The translations under genes were made by a program, and so were the position numbers. Shown one piece after another: positions 36,112-44,686 of a stretch of 64,000 nucleotides of DNA (its first letter is position 1; each line of letters begins with the position of its first letter). Source of the DNA: Avibacterium avium (GTDB lineage Bacteria; Pseudomonadota; Gammaproteobacteria; Enterobacterales; Pasteurellaceae); assembly GCF_900454535.1 (NCBI RefSeq), contig NZ_UGSP01000001.1, forward strand, positions 741,501 to 805,500, read 5' to 3'. The notes under the pieces were generated by a model that had not been told where the DNA came from, did no database searches, and saw only the letters and a list, made by a program, of their open reading frames with translations.

Positions 36112-36140
36112 CCCGAGTTTGAATAGCGAACTCGGGTTTT
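36112..36140 (+). terminator. Terminator CCCGAGTT type after the GNAT gene
   Basis: CCCGAGTT and AACTCGGG around a 9-base loop, then TTTT. The same hairpin occurs at 39355-39382, and a decayed form at about 35120-35145. Confidence 0.85.
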
Positions 36141-36148
36141 TCTTTTTG

Positions 36149-36187
36149 GCTGCCTGAAAACTTAACCGTCTTTCAGGCAGCTTTTTT
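36149..36187 (+). terminator. Terminator formed by inverted Simonsiella-type uptake sequences
   Basis: GCTGCCTGAAA (36149-36159) and TTTCAGGCAGC (36171-36181) followed by six T. The core GGCTGCCTGAA is the dialect described for Simonsiella (AG-simDUS), used here as a terminator stem in the way Neisseriaceae do. Confidence 0.88.
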
Positions 36188-36223
36188 ATGTCAACTTCTC
36201 CACAAACCACCCATTGGGGACGT

Positions 36224-37152
36224 TTATTTTTCTAATAATGCCTTGAGCGATAAACTGCTGGAGGTAGGGCAGCAGGGGCTGCCTCTATCCAATTGCGGAC
36301 ACGGCCAGTCCGCCTGCCATGTTTGAATGAGGTGCAATAGACGGTCGGCCAATTCTTGTTCTTTTTGTTGATAGGTATGCCCCGTTTTTTCGATAAATAT
36401 CAGGGTGTTTTCCTCGCTATGGGGAAAGTTAATATTGATGTTTTGCAGAAAATGTTTGGGGTCGCCATAGGTAAATCTGTCCAGCGTGCCAATGAGCAAT
36501 GCGCCGCGGTGTTGAATGGAGCGAATTTGGGAAAAGTCGCCGTCTGTTTCAACGTGAACGTTGTTGAGCAGGTCGGAATAGAGCCATTGGTAGGCGGTGT
36601 CGGCCAGTGCAGGCAGCCAGCCAAAGAGTTCAAAGGGCAAGAGTCGCTGTCCTTGTCCGTTTTGGACTTGCTGGCGGATGTATTGGCGTTCGTTTTCGCT
36701 GATGGCGTTGGTTAAATGGGTAATATTAGCTGGGCTTAGTAGGATAAAGCGGTCGATGCGGCTGTCTTGGGTTTGTGAGAGGTAGTAGATGACTTTGTTC
36801 GCACCGAGGGAATGCCCTGCCAAGAGGATACGCTGATAGCCTGCCTGTTCGGCATAGGCTTGCACGTCATCAAGGGTGTCGGCGAAGTTTTCGTTAAATG
36901 AACCGATGGTTTCTTTTTGACCGCTTTTTTGGTTGATGATGTCTATTTTGCCAAAGGCATTTCGGGTTTGGGTGTAGATAAAGTCAATGCCGTGCTGGCT
37001 GAGGGTGTCGCCGATGGTGTAATAAAAGGGTTGGAGTAGAAATTGCTGTGTATGCCTGTGATGGCGATGACGACGGTATCGGCAGGGCGTTTAGAGAATA
37101 AGGCACCGTGTAATACCGTTCCTGTTTTGGTTGGGATATTGAGTGTTTTCAT
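36224..37152 (-). pseudogene. Alpha/beta hydrolase, frameshifted
   Basis: The start (37152, MKTLNIPTKTGTVLHGALF, VVIAITGIHSNFYSNPF) and the rest (from about 37025 leftward: ETIGSFNENFADTLDDVQAY, ILLAGHSLGANKVIYYLSQ with the nucleophile-elbow Ser) are in different frames. Adding one base to the T run after AACCC near 37026-37030 restores PFYYTIGDTLSQHG. The catalytic His is plausible in FIEKTGHTYQQ. Length would be about 308 residues. It could be a decayed gene or, since the change is in a homopolymer, a switchable one. Confidence 0.82.
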
Positions 37153-37170
37153 TTTGTTTTCTCTCTATAT

Positions 37171-37211
37171 GCACCGTCTTTCAGGCTGCTTGAAAGTGCG
37201 GTGCTTTTTTT
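37171..37211 (+). terminator. Hybrid hairpin made of a DUS-like and a USS sequence
   Basis: GCACCG (37171) pairs with CGGTGC (37199-37204); inside, CTTTCA pairs with TGAAAG around GGCTGCT; seven T follow. The right arm contains a perfect native USS (AAGTGCGGT, 37194-37202), the left arm and loop a near-DUS (TTTCAGGCTGC). Confidence 0.7.
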
Positions 37212-37219
37212 ATGGGTTT

Positions 37220-38362
37220 TTAAAAGTGGTTGCTGATGTAACGCACGCCGTTTTGTTTGGACGGCGGATAGAAACCCGTTCCCATTTGTGTGCCGTGCAG
37301 CATGGCAGGGGTGTAGCGGTATTTCTTGGCTTGTTCCCAATCAAAGGCGGTTTCAATTTCATCTTCACGGCCGTTTTCAATCAGCTTGATGAGCTGCGGA
37401 TTGAGCATGATGCTTTTGCCAATGGAAACGCTTTCCACCCAGCCCGTTTGATAGGCTTTGAGCATGTCGTCAGCGGTGTAAAGGTTGCCCGAACCGAAAA
37501 AGGGCAGACGGCCGTTGATGCGGTCATGCACCACTTGCATTCGGGTTAAACTTGGGTCGGCACCGCGGCGGACTTTTTTGTAAAAATCCCATAGAGAGAT
37601 GTGCAGGTATTGCAGCGGTTTTGCCAATAAGGCATCCACCAGTGCCAAGGTTTCTTTCATGGTAATGCCGTCTGCCCCTGGTTCTTCAGGCGAAAAACGG
37701 TAGCCAATGATGAAATCAGGACGCTGATGTTTTTGCCGCATGGCATCAATGGCATCGACAATGGCAAGGGGAAAACGCATTCTTTTTTCTAAACTGCCGC
37801 CCCATTCATCTTGGCGTAAATTGGTGGCGGCGGAAAAAAATTGCTGAATCTGCCAGCCATTGGCACCGTGAATTTCCACGCCGTCAAAATCTGCCCGCAG
37901 CACCAATTCGGCGGCATAGGCATAATGCTTCACCATGTCTGTGATTTCTTGTGCCGTCATGGTGCGGATACGGCCAAACACATCACCGGTGGGGGCCATC
38001 ACCTCATGCCCCTGCGTCATGCTGGGGTCGGCACGGAAACCGCTGTGGGCAATTTGCACCACCGCTTTCGCTCCTTGTGCGTGTGCCATGTCGGCGTATT
38101 CGCGCAAAGTCGGCAAATGGCGTTCGTCAAAGGCATTGGGCGATTCAAAGCCAATGCCGCTGGGGTGAACATTGGTAAACAGCATGATGTATAAGCCAAA
38201 ACCTTCAAAACGGTCGTGCCAAAAACGGCGGCCAGCGTCCGTCACCTCACCGTCTGTCCCTGAGTCATAAATGGTCAAAGGGGCAACGGTAAAACGGTTT
38301 TTAATGGTCACGCCATTGTTTAAGGTGTAAGGCTGAAAAAGGGGTTGATACTTCGGATTCAT
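37220..38362 (-). CDS. NADH:flavin oxidoreductase, old yellow enzyme family
   Basis: FMN-dependent TIM-barrel ene-reductase of 380 residues. Visible: NRFTVAPLTIYDSGTDGEVT, QIAHSGFRADP, the substrate-binding HGANGWQIQQFFS (His and Asn) and the FMN-phosphate segment LPFFGSGNLYTADD. Family members reduce activated C=C bonds in electrophiles such as N-ethylmaleimide. It is divergent from a LysR gene 108 bases away, which likely controls it. Codon use and flanking uptake sequences place it in the neisserial-like segment. Confidence 0.9.
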   Translation of the reverse strand: MNPKYQPLFQPYTLNNGVTIKNRFTVAPLTIYDSGTDGEVTDAGRRFWHDRFEGFGLYIMLFTNVHPSGIGFESPNAFDERHLPTLREYADMAHAQGAKAVVQIAHSGFRADPSMTQGHEVMAPTGDVFGRIRTMTAQEITDMVKHYAYAAELVLRADFDGVEIHGANGWQIQQFFSAATNLRQDEWGGSLEKRMRFPLAIVDAIDAMRQKHQRPDFIIGYRFSPEEPGADGITMKETLALVDALLAKPLQYLHISLWDFYKKVRRGADPSLTRMQVVHDRINGRLPFFGSGNLYTADDMLKAYQTGWVESVSIGKSIMLNPQLIKLIENGREDEIETAFDWEQAKKYRYTPAMLHGTQMGTGFYPPSKQNGVRYISNHF

Positions 38363-38470
38363 CGAATTGCTCCATCAAAAAAAGATGGAATGATTATATT
38401 GATTCTTTATGGTTGATAAAGATGATAAAATTCCAAAAACTATAGAATTAAATTCCATAATGGAGCAAAG

Positions 38471-39346
38471 ATGGACGAACGGTTTTCAGGTATCCGAGAA
38501 TTTTTAGCCGCAGCAGAGGCAGGCAGCTTTACCGCCGCGGCCGACAGGCTCAACCTCACGGGGTCAGCGGTCGGCAAAAGCATTGCCCGCTTAGAACAGC
38601 GGCTCAACACCCAGCTTTTTCACCGCACCACCCGCAAAATCACCCTCACCGCCGAAGGCGAGTTATATCGGCAAAGCTGTTTGCGTGTGATGGAAGAATT
38701 GACACAGGCAGAAGCCCTGCTTTCGCGCGAACAAAGCCAGCCCATTGGCACCGTCCGCATCGACATGCCCACCGTCTTTGGACGGGAATGCCTGCTGCCC
38801 AAACTTATGCCCTTGGCGAAACGTTACCCCAAACTGCATCTGCACCTGAGCTTTCAAGACCGCAAAGTGGACATGATTGGCAAACAAGTGGACATTGCCG
38901 TGCGTTTTGGCGAATTGGACGATTTAAGCGACATCATCGCCCAGCCCATTGGCGAGACACAAAATCTGCTGTGTGCCAGCCCCGAATTTTTACGCGACAA
39001 CGGCTGCCCGACATCGCCAGCAGACCTGCGTCAATTTCCCTGCATATCAGGCAGCAGCAAAGCATGGCGGCTATACAACGCCGAAAAAATCCCCACGGAT
39101 TACCCCATCGCCCTGCAGCACCAAAGCAATGACGGTGATGCCATGCTCAAACTGGCACTCAACCATCTGGGCATCGCCTACCTACCCAACTGGCTGATTG
39201 CCCCGTATCTGCAAACGGGACAGCTGACGGTGGTTCTGCCCGAAACCGCCCTACCACCCGTGCCAATTTATGTGCTGTGGCAGAAGAAAATGAATTTACA
39301 GCCGAAGATTAAAGCGGTGGTGGAGGAGCTGAGGGGGGAAGCGTGA
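38471..39346 (+). CDS. LysR-family regulator of the OYE gene
   Basis: Regulator of 291 residues with the winged helix EFLAAAEAGSFTAAADRLNL, SAVGKSIARLEQRLN at the N-terminus and a substrate-binding domain (IDMPTVFGRECLLPKLMPLA, DIAVRFGELDDLSDIIAQPI, AYLPNWLIAPYL). It belongs to the CrgA/DmlR-like group. It lies head to head with the OYE gene; the 108-base gap is AT-rich and contains repeated ATTCCA motifs that may belong to the operator. A CCGAGTT terminator follows. Confidence 0.9.
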   Translation: MDERFSGIREFLAAAEAGSFTAAADRLNLTGSAVGKSIARLEQRLNTQLFHRTTRKITLTAEGELYRQSCLRVMEELTQAEALLSREQSQPIGTVRIDMPTVFGRECLLPKLMPLAKRYPKLHLHLSFQDRKVDMIGKQVDIAVRFGELDDLSDIIAQPIGETQNLLCASPEFLRDNGCPTSPADLRQFPCISGSSKAWRLYNAEKIPTDYPIALQHQSNDGDAMLKLALNHLGIAYLPNWLIAPYLQTGQLTVVLPETALPPVPIYVLWQKKMNLQPKIKAVVEELRGEA

Positions 39347-39354
39347 GAAAAAAA

Positions 39355-39382
39355 CCGAGTTTGAATTGAACTCGGGTTTTTT
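39355..39382 (+). terminator. Terminator CCGAGTT type after the LysR gene
   Basis: CCGAGTT (39355-39361) and AACTCGG (39369-39375) around TGAATTG, followed by six T. Same unit as at 36112. Confidence 0.88.
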
Positions 39383-39410
39383 GATTTTTGAGCGTGAAAT
39401 GCGGTTTTTA

Positions 39411-39486
39411 CTGTCCATCACCAAAATCGGATAGGGATTCCCCTGTTCGCTCCACCGTCTGTGGGTTTTGTTCATTGACGGTTAGG
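39411..39486 (-). pseudogene. Remnant of a GNAT gene, partial duplicate of 44091-44528
   Basis: Two blocks (about 39417-39452 and 39459-39484) match the 3' end and a middle part of the acetyltransferase gene at 44091 almost base for base (CCATCACCAAAATCGGATA, then CTGTGGGTTTTGTTCATTGA), with the part between them deleted. Together with the intact gene it brackets the restriction-modification operon. Confidence 0.85.
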
Positions 39487-39531
39487 CATTTTAATTAGAC
39501 CAAAGAATTATTATAAAGCAATCAGCTTGGC

Positions 39532-41436
39532 TTAATCATCAATATCCCAAAATACTAAATTTCTTGGAAATTTAATGTTAGGCAGCCAAAATGGTATACC
39601 TTCCCAATTTTTCTCTTTTTGTCCTTTAACTTGATAAAGGGTTAATAGCAAAGCATCATCAAATTTTTTGCCTAACTGACGATCATCAGGTGATAGCATA
39701 GTTCCCGTTCCTTTACCAATATCGCGATTCTCTCTAATTAATACATAGCTTTTTAAATTCGGCCTTTTTCCTTTTAATGAATGCACACAAGAAATAAACT
39801 TCTCAACATTCCAGTCCCACTCATCAAACTTCCCTAAATTTTCCAATATTTCAATTATTTCCAAACTATCTACTTCATATATACCATCTTGTATAGGCAA
39901 ATTATCATTTCGAATACGAACAACCAATTTTTGTATTGAGACTAAATTTGTTTGGTCGGGATTGTTAGGAAAATAGTTAGAACCACCAGCAATCAAGCAT
40001 AGACTATTGCTATCTAAAACATTTTTTCTGGTTGGTTGAATATTAGGAGGATAGATGATTTGAATTCCTTGATTAGAATTTTTTGCTTGTTCAATTAATA
40101 AGTTATTAGCCTGATTGAGCTCAACAAAAAATTTATAAATATCTTGAGGGATAAATAAGCGCATTAATGCTTTTTCACGATCATAACCAAAAATTCTTGA
40201 ATGCTGCCAGAATGTATCTGCGTTTGGTTTTTTTGATATACGACTATAATAAACCGTTTGTAGCGCAGGAATTGTCAGACCTCTGCCGATGACATTGCCA
40301 CCAATCACAATATTAAAACCCAAGTTCAAATTTGGATCACTATTTGTCTTTGAGTTAAGAACTAAAATTTTGATAACTTGTTTTTCTAATAGTTCGCATA
40401 TTTTTTCATAAATATCATCAAAATGTTTAATATCGGGTTTTGTACTACGTAAATCTTCCCAGGCTCTATAAAATTCATCACGCAATGTTTCATCTTCATT
40501 TTGGTTCAATGCAAAAATCATTTGATTTAAGTATTCTGTTAACTTTTCTTTAAAAGCATTATGATCAGCAACTCGAATACTTGGATGGATTGCAAAATTA
40601 CAAGGTTGGCGATTGGTTAAAGCAAACTCTGCACATGTTACCAAATAAGTTATCACTGCTTTTGCCAAGCCTTCCGCAATCGATATACTTTCATCTCGGA
40701 CCTCTTTTAATTCTTCATTAATGAAACGTACAATAAAACTTTCAGGCTCTGTAAAAACAAAATTACCACCAATATATTCTTCTCCTGCTTCAAAATACTG
40801 TACGAATTCAGGTTGCCAATCTGATTTCTGATTTTGTAGAATAATAGCTTGTGGTGTTGCTGTCAATTCAATAAATAAGGTTTTGCTACAGCTTTTTTTA
40901 ATATCATCTAACAATTGATTAATACGACTAACTTTATATTCATTTACTTGTGTATTTAGGCTAGCAGCATCAGCCTCATCATCAACAATAACTAAAGGAT
41001 AGCCTTTTAGATATTTTTGGCTGCTCAAATGATTACGCCACTTTTCCAGAACCCGGCTATTTTTTTTAATGACCGCAATAACTGGTTTATTTTCTCGAAA
41101 AATATCATTAAAATGATGCATATCATTTTCGGATAAAACTGAAAATAGTGGCAAATTTTGCTTAACCCTATCTAGCGTTTGCTTTTGCAAATCAATACTA
41201 TCCGTTGTTAAATAGATAAAGAATTTATATTCTTTATCAGCCAATGCGCTAATTATCCCCAAAGCCTGTCCTGTTTTACCGCTTTGAACATTACCTAACA
41301 ATAAAGTATTAGTAACAGGTTTCATGACATCAATTTCTGCCAATTTATCCATAAAATCTAGTGTTGTTTTCTGAATAGATTGAACTAATTTTTGATTCTG
41401 TTTCAATTCATCTAAATAATTCTTAAAATAACTCAT
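39532..41436 (-). CDS. Z1-domain superfamily II helicase-like protein
   Basis: Protein of 634 residues. Walker A is LLLGNVQSGKTGQ (about 48-55), the Walker B/motif II is VIVDDEADA (DDEAD about 152-156), motif III ELTATPQ (about 190-196), and a late helicase motif appears as FWQHSRIFGYDREKALMRLF. The middle GGNVIGRGLTIPALQTVYYSR is characteristic of Z1 proteins. Z1 proteins accompany DNA methyltransferases and nucleases in restriction-type systems and are thought to move on or remodel DNA. It is the last gene of the dcm-ngoFVII-Z1 operon, 17 bases after the nuclease gene. AT-rich, acquired. Confidence 0.88.
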   Translation of the reverse strand: MSYFKNYLDELKQNQKLVQSIQKTTLDFMDKLAEIDVMKPVTNTLLLGNVQSGKTGQALGIISALADKEYKFFIYLTTDSIDLQKQTLDRVKQNLPLFSVLSENDMHHFNDIFRENKPVIAVIKKNSRVLEKWRNHLSSQKYLKGYPLVIVDDEADAASLNTQVNEYKVSRINQLLDDIKKSCSKTLFIELTATPQAIILQNQKSDWQPEFVQYFEAGEEYIGGNFVFTEPESFIVRFINEELKEVRDESISIAEGLAKAVITYLVTCAEFALTNRQPCNFAIHPSIRVADHNAFKEKLTEYLNQMIFALNQNEDETLRDEFYRAWEDLRSTKPDIKHFDDIYEKICELLEKQVIKILVLNSKTNSDPNLNLGFNIVIGGNVIGRGLTIPALQTVYYSRISKKPNADTFWQHSRIFGYDREKALMRLFIPQDIYKFFVELNQANNLLIEQAKNSNQGIQIIYPPNIQPTRKNVLDSNSLCLIAGGSNYFPNNPDQTNLVSIQKLVVRIRNDNLPIQDGIYEVDSLEIIEILENLGKFDEWDWNVEKFISCVHSLKGKRPNLKSYVLIRENRDIGKGTGTMLSPDDRQLGKKFDDALLLTLYQVKGQKEKNWEGIPFWLPNIKFPRNLVFWDIDD

Positions 41437-41453
41437 TATTTAATTCCTTAAAA

Positions 41454-42488
41454 TTAAAATGATAATAACCAAGTATTAGGTATATTAGTAGAGCGCAACA
41501 TAATTTTGTCTTCGCCATATTTACGTAAAGTTTCATCAGTAACAAGCTCTCCTACATCTAACGCTCCACTATTTTCAAGTTTACCTTTAATCCATTTACC
41601 CAAAATCTGTAAGTCATTTTCTGAACGAAAGTTTTTGGAAAAATCACCAGAGGTTTTGCACTTAAACTGCCAGCCATCGTCAGTTATAACCGTAAAAGAT
41701 TTATTATATGGGTAGCCATCTAACTCTGTAATCTTATTAGATACAATTAATTCAACTTCGTACCATGGTCTTGGAAGAACAAAACCACGCTGATCTTTTC
41801 TACCCTTTCCAAAGAAAACATTTAAATTGCTTTTGGGTTCTGTCTTTACCTGAATGGGAAATTCATACTGAGCCTTCTGAGCTTGTAATTGTTTGACTGT
41901 ATTTATATCAACCCTTGTAACGCCTAGATGATCTTCCAAATAGACATTATGTTCTTTAAATTCATTTGGTTCATCAACTTCATGAATAGGCTTACCTAGT
42001 TTCTGAATAATAAGCTGTATTTCATTATATAAATGCTGAGCATCCTTAGGATTGTCTATCCACATCATTGTTTCATAGATACGCTCTAAGTTGTCCCAGA
42101 ATATGCTTACATTTGCTGAGCCAATCATGCTATCTACTTTATTGCCATTTTTGAATGAATAAAGTTTTCCATGGAATTTCATATAAGGCGACAAATAAAC
42201 CTGTCCACGATTATGCTTGCGTAAGAAATTATTTAGCTTTATCAGTCCTTGATATTGCTTTTGTGTAAAGCCTTCTAAATATTGCATACCTACTAATAAG
42301 TGAATTATCTTATTATCTATTTCTAAGTTACGCTCTAGAGCTGAATATATCCCTGCGATCGCATCACTAGATACATATCCCGTAGTCATAACTACTTCAT
42401 TAGCCTCCTTAAAGAGTGACAGCCAAACTTCATTCAGCTTTCTTTGAGTAATTTTTGCTGGTTCAAAATTAGAAAATATCGTATTCAT
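41454..42488 (-). CDS. NgoFVII-family restriction endonuclease (PLD type)
   Basis: Endonuclease of 344 residues. The N-terminal half is a phospholipase-D-like nuclease: FHGKLYSF (His106-x-Lys108) and MIGSANVSIFWDN (about 122-133), so two chains would pair to form one active site without a metal ion, as in BfiI. The C-terminal half (about 215-344, with GRKDQRGFVLPRPWYEVEL and FTVITDDGWQFKCKTSGDFS) fits the DNA-recognition domain of NgoFVII. NgoFVII of Neisseria gonorrhoeae is reported to recognise GCSGC; the same site here is inference. Its ATG overlaps the methyltransferase stop by four bases. Confidence 0.88.
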   Translation of the reverse strand: MNTIFSNFEPAKITQRKLNEVWLSLFKEANEVVMTTGYVSSDAIAGIYSALERNLEIDNKIIHLLVGMQYLEGFTQKQYQGLIKLNNFLRKHNRGQVYLSPYMKFHGKLYSFKNGNKVDSMIGSANVSIFWDNLERIYETMMWIDNPKDAQHLYNEIQLIIQKLGKPIHEVDEPNEFKEHNVYLEDHLGVTRVDINTVKQLQAQKAQYEFPIQVKTEPKSNLNVFFGKGRKDQRGFVLPRPWYEVELIVSNKITELDGYPYNKSFTVITDDGWQFKCKTSGDFSKNFRSENDLQILGKWIKGKLENSGALDVGELVTDETLRKYGEDKIMLRSTNIPNTWLLSF

Positions 42489-43573
42489 CGTTTTCCTCCA
42501 CGAATTTTATTCAATCTATCATGAAATAGTTTTTCTTTTTCTACTTCTAATTTTTTATTTAAATCAACATGGTCATAGCTGCCTGAAAAAATAGGTAAGA
42601 TTGTTTTGGCTAGCTCTACAACGCCTTGTGGTGGCACCGCATTACCAATTTGGCGACGTACTTCTGTTGTTGAACCAATAAACTCAAAATCGTCAGGGAA
42701 ACTTTGTAATCGAGCTCGCTCACGGTTTGTAAATGGGCGAGGTTCAGGGTAATGATAGCCCCAGGTTCCTCCGCCTCCTGCTGCAATAATTGTTTTAGCT
42801 GGTTCATCCCGACGCATACGACGATAAACATGGCTAATCATCCCTTTAACATATAAGGGATGATCTTTAGGTATATCTGTAAAATTACCACCCTCGGGTA
42901 TAAGCTTGAGCATTTCACGAGTTTTCTCACTGATGTTTAAACGCTCTTGGTTGGCTGCCCATTCGGGAATATTCTGTATAGCATCGCCAGCTGTCACATA
43001 AGGTTTCAGATTATCAGAAATACCATGAGTGGGTTTAGGGTGCTGAAAATCAAACCCAGTATCCAATCGGATTCCTACAATTAACACTCGTTCACGAAAT
43101 TGTGGCACACCAAATTCGGCAAAATTATATAATTTTGCCTGAACGTAGTATCCACAATTTTCAAAATCAGTAATAATTTGTTGAATGGCTTTTCTCTTAT
43201 TTGCAGTTAATAATCCTTTTACATTTTCTGCTACAAATACTTTGGGTTTTTTGGCATTAACAAAACGTAAAAAACTTTTGTATAAATTACCACGCTCTCC
43301 ATCTAACCCAGGCTGTTTCCAAATTGTAGAAAAGTCTTGGCAAGGGAAGCCACCTAAAATAATGTCGCAATCAGGAATATCTGAACCACTAGGATCAATT
43401 TGTTCAATATCACCTTCGTGAATTACATCTCCTAAATTTTTCTTGAATGACTCACATGCCCAATGAGCAACATCATTTGCCCAAACAGTTTCATAACCAG
43501 CCATATGAAAACCTAAATCTAAGCCTCCACAGCCTGAAAATAGAGATAATATTTTAGGTTTTTTGTTTTGCAT
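42485..43573 (-). CDS. DNA (cytosine-5) methyltransferase
   Basis: C5 methyltransferase of 362 residues with all key motifs: I (LSLFSGCGGLDLGF), IV (GGFPCQDFS, catalytic Cys about 78), VI (AENVKGL), VIII (PQFRERVLIVG), IX (RERARLQSFPDDF) and X (RQIGNAVPPQGV). The target-recognition part lies between about 195 and 290. It protects host DNA against the nuclease encoded next to it. First gene of the leftward three-gene operon. A DUS-like AGCTGCCTGAA (42577-42587) lies in the 3' coding part, pointing to a source in Neisseriaceae. Confidence 0.95.
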   Translation of the reverse strand: MQNKKPKILSLFSGCGGLDLGFHMAGYETVWANDVAHWACESFKKNLGDVIHEGDIEQIDPSGSDIPDCDIILGGFPCQDFSTIWKQPGLDGERGNLYKSFLRFVNAKKPKVFVAENVKGLLTANKRKAIQQIITDFENCGYYVQAKLYNFAEFGVPQFRERVLIVGIRLDTGFDFQHPKPTHGISDNLKPYVTAGDAIQNIPEWAANQERLNISEKTREMLKLIPEGGNFTDIPKDHPLYVKGMISHVYRRMRRDEPAKTIIAAGGGGTWGYHYPEPRPFTNRERARLQSFPDDFEFIGSTTEVRRQIGNAVPPQGVVELAKTILPIFSGSYDHVDLNKKLEVEKEKLFHDRLNKIRGGKR

Positions 43574-43610
43574 TTAATTAAGCTCCATTAATTTAATAAA
43601 TTATTTAAGG

Positions 43611-44076
43611 GACTATATTAGAGATTAGTCCTAAATTTCACACCAAAGGCACAATGTTTTTAGGCATCCTTTTGGACGATCCAAAGTTAAAATGAAATTA
43701 TCATTCTTTTAAGAATAACTGCAAAGACTACTTATCAATTCCGTTATATTATTCTTAATATTCATTTAGCTGGAATTTAGAGATGTTAAATTCCATTAAT
43801 GTGATTTCTTACTTCTACAAAATGGGGTGAGTGATTAATTCTGAAGTGCTTAAATTTGCTTGCATTTAACACATCATAACTGTGATAGTAGTCGGTATAA
43901 AACAACACTATCAGGCATATTTTTCTTTTAGCCTTCATCAAGTTCGACTTCACCAGAAAAAACTTCATCGGCATTTTGAGCTAAATGATAACTAATCATA
44001 TCCTTGATTTTGCGATAAAACAAGGAAACAGAATTAGGGGTAATTTCTGGTAAGTCTGCCACTGAAAAATTCTAGC
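43611..44076 (-). mobile_element. Decayed IS1016-type remnant
   Basis: Left end GGGACTATATTAGAGATTAG followed by TCCTAAATTTCACACC parallels the end of the complete copy at 30117. Inside, fragments match the transposase (minus strand YTDYYHSYDVLNASKF, INHSPHFVEVRNHINGI). There are many substitutions and frameshifts, a deletion in the middle, and no recognisable right end. It fills the gap between the methyltransferase and the GNAT gene. Confidence 0.85.
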
Positions 44077-44090
44077 ATACGTATATTTCT

Positions 44091-44528
44091 TTACCTCCCC
44101 ATCACCAAAATCGGATACGGATTCCCCTGTTCGTCCAACTCGTGGCGTTCTACTGTTTGAAAACCCATGTGTTGGTAAAAGCCCACGGCCTGTGGGTTTT
44201 GTTCATTGACGGTGAGACTGTTCACACCCAATTCCGCAATGCCGTGCTGTAATAAGGCCTTGCCGATGCCTTTGCCGCGCTGTTCGGGGGCGATGAAAAG
44301 CATTTCTAATTTGGTGCCGTTGATGCCCATAAAGCCCAAGATTTTACCGTCTTTTTCTGCCAATAATAAATGCTCTACGCCTTTGAAGGCTTCTGGTACA
44401 TAGGGGCGAATGGCGGCGATTTCTTCCTTAGATAAGAAATGATGAGTGGCCTCCACGCTGGCTTGCCAGAGATTAAGCAAGTGGTCTAAGGGCAGGGTTT
44501 CGCGCTCTGTTACGGTGATAATATTCAT
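44091..44528 (-). CDS. GNAT-family N-acetyltransferase (YjaB-like)
   Basis: Acetyltransferase of 145 residues. DHLLNLWQASVEATHHFLS at the N-terminus, KLEMLFIAPEQRGKGIGKAL (acetyl-CoA loop R-G-x-G-I-G) and LTVNEQNPQAVGFYQHMGF are all typical, and the C-terminal DEQGNPYPILVM matches E. coli YjaB. Substrate unknown. A partial copy of this gene lies at 39411-39486, on the other side of the restriction-modification operon. It marks the right edge of the accessory region; native USS resume just beyond it. Confidence 0.88.
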   Translation of the reverse strand: MNIITVTERETLPLDHLLNLWQASVEATHHFLSKEEIAAIRPYVPEAFKGVEHLLLAEKDGKILGFMGINGTKLEMLFIAPEQRGKGIGKALLQHGIAELGVNSLTVNEQNPQAVGFYQHMGFQTVERHELDEQGNPYPILVMGR

Positions 44529-44686
44529 AGTTTGTGTTTCACTTTTCTGCGTTCAATAAATTAATTCGGGCGATTATAATGGGGCACGTTGTGTATTGTC
44601 AGCTTATTCTTGCAAAATTTTTCAAAATCCCACCGCACTTTCCGCTATAATATCCCCCATTTTTCATCACAGTTATCGAGAATCTT

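Noticed and set aside
38363-38470. Specific LysR operator in the OYE-LysR gap
   Set aside because: ATTCCA repeats and AT-rich dyads are present, but none gives a clear T-N11-A site that stands out from the background.
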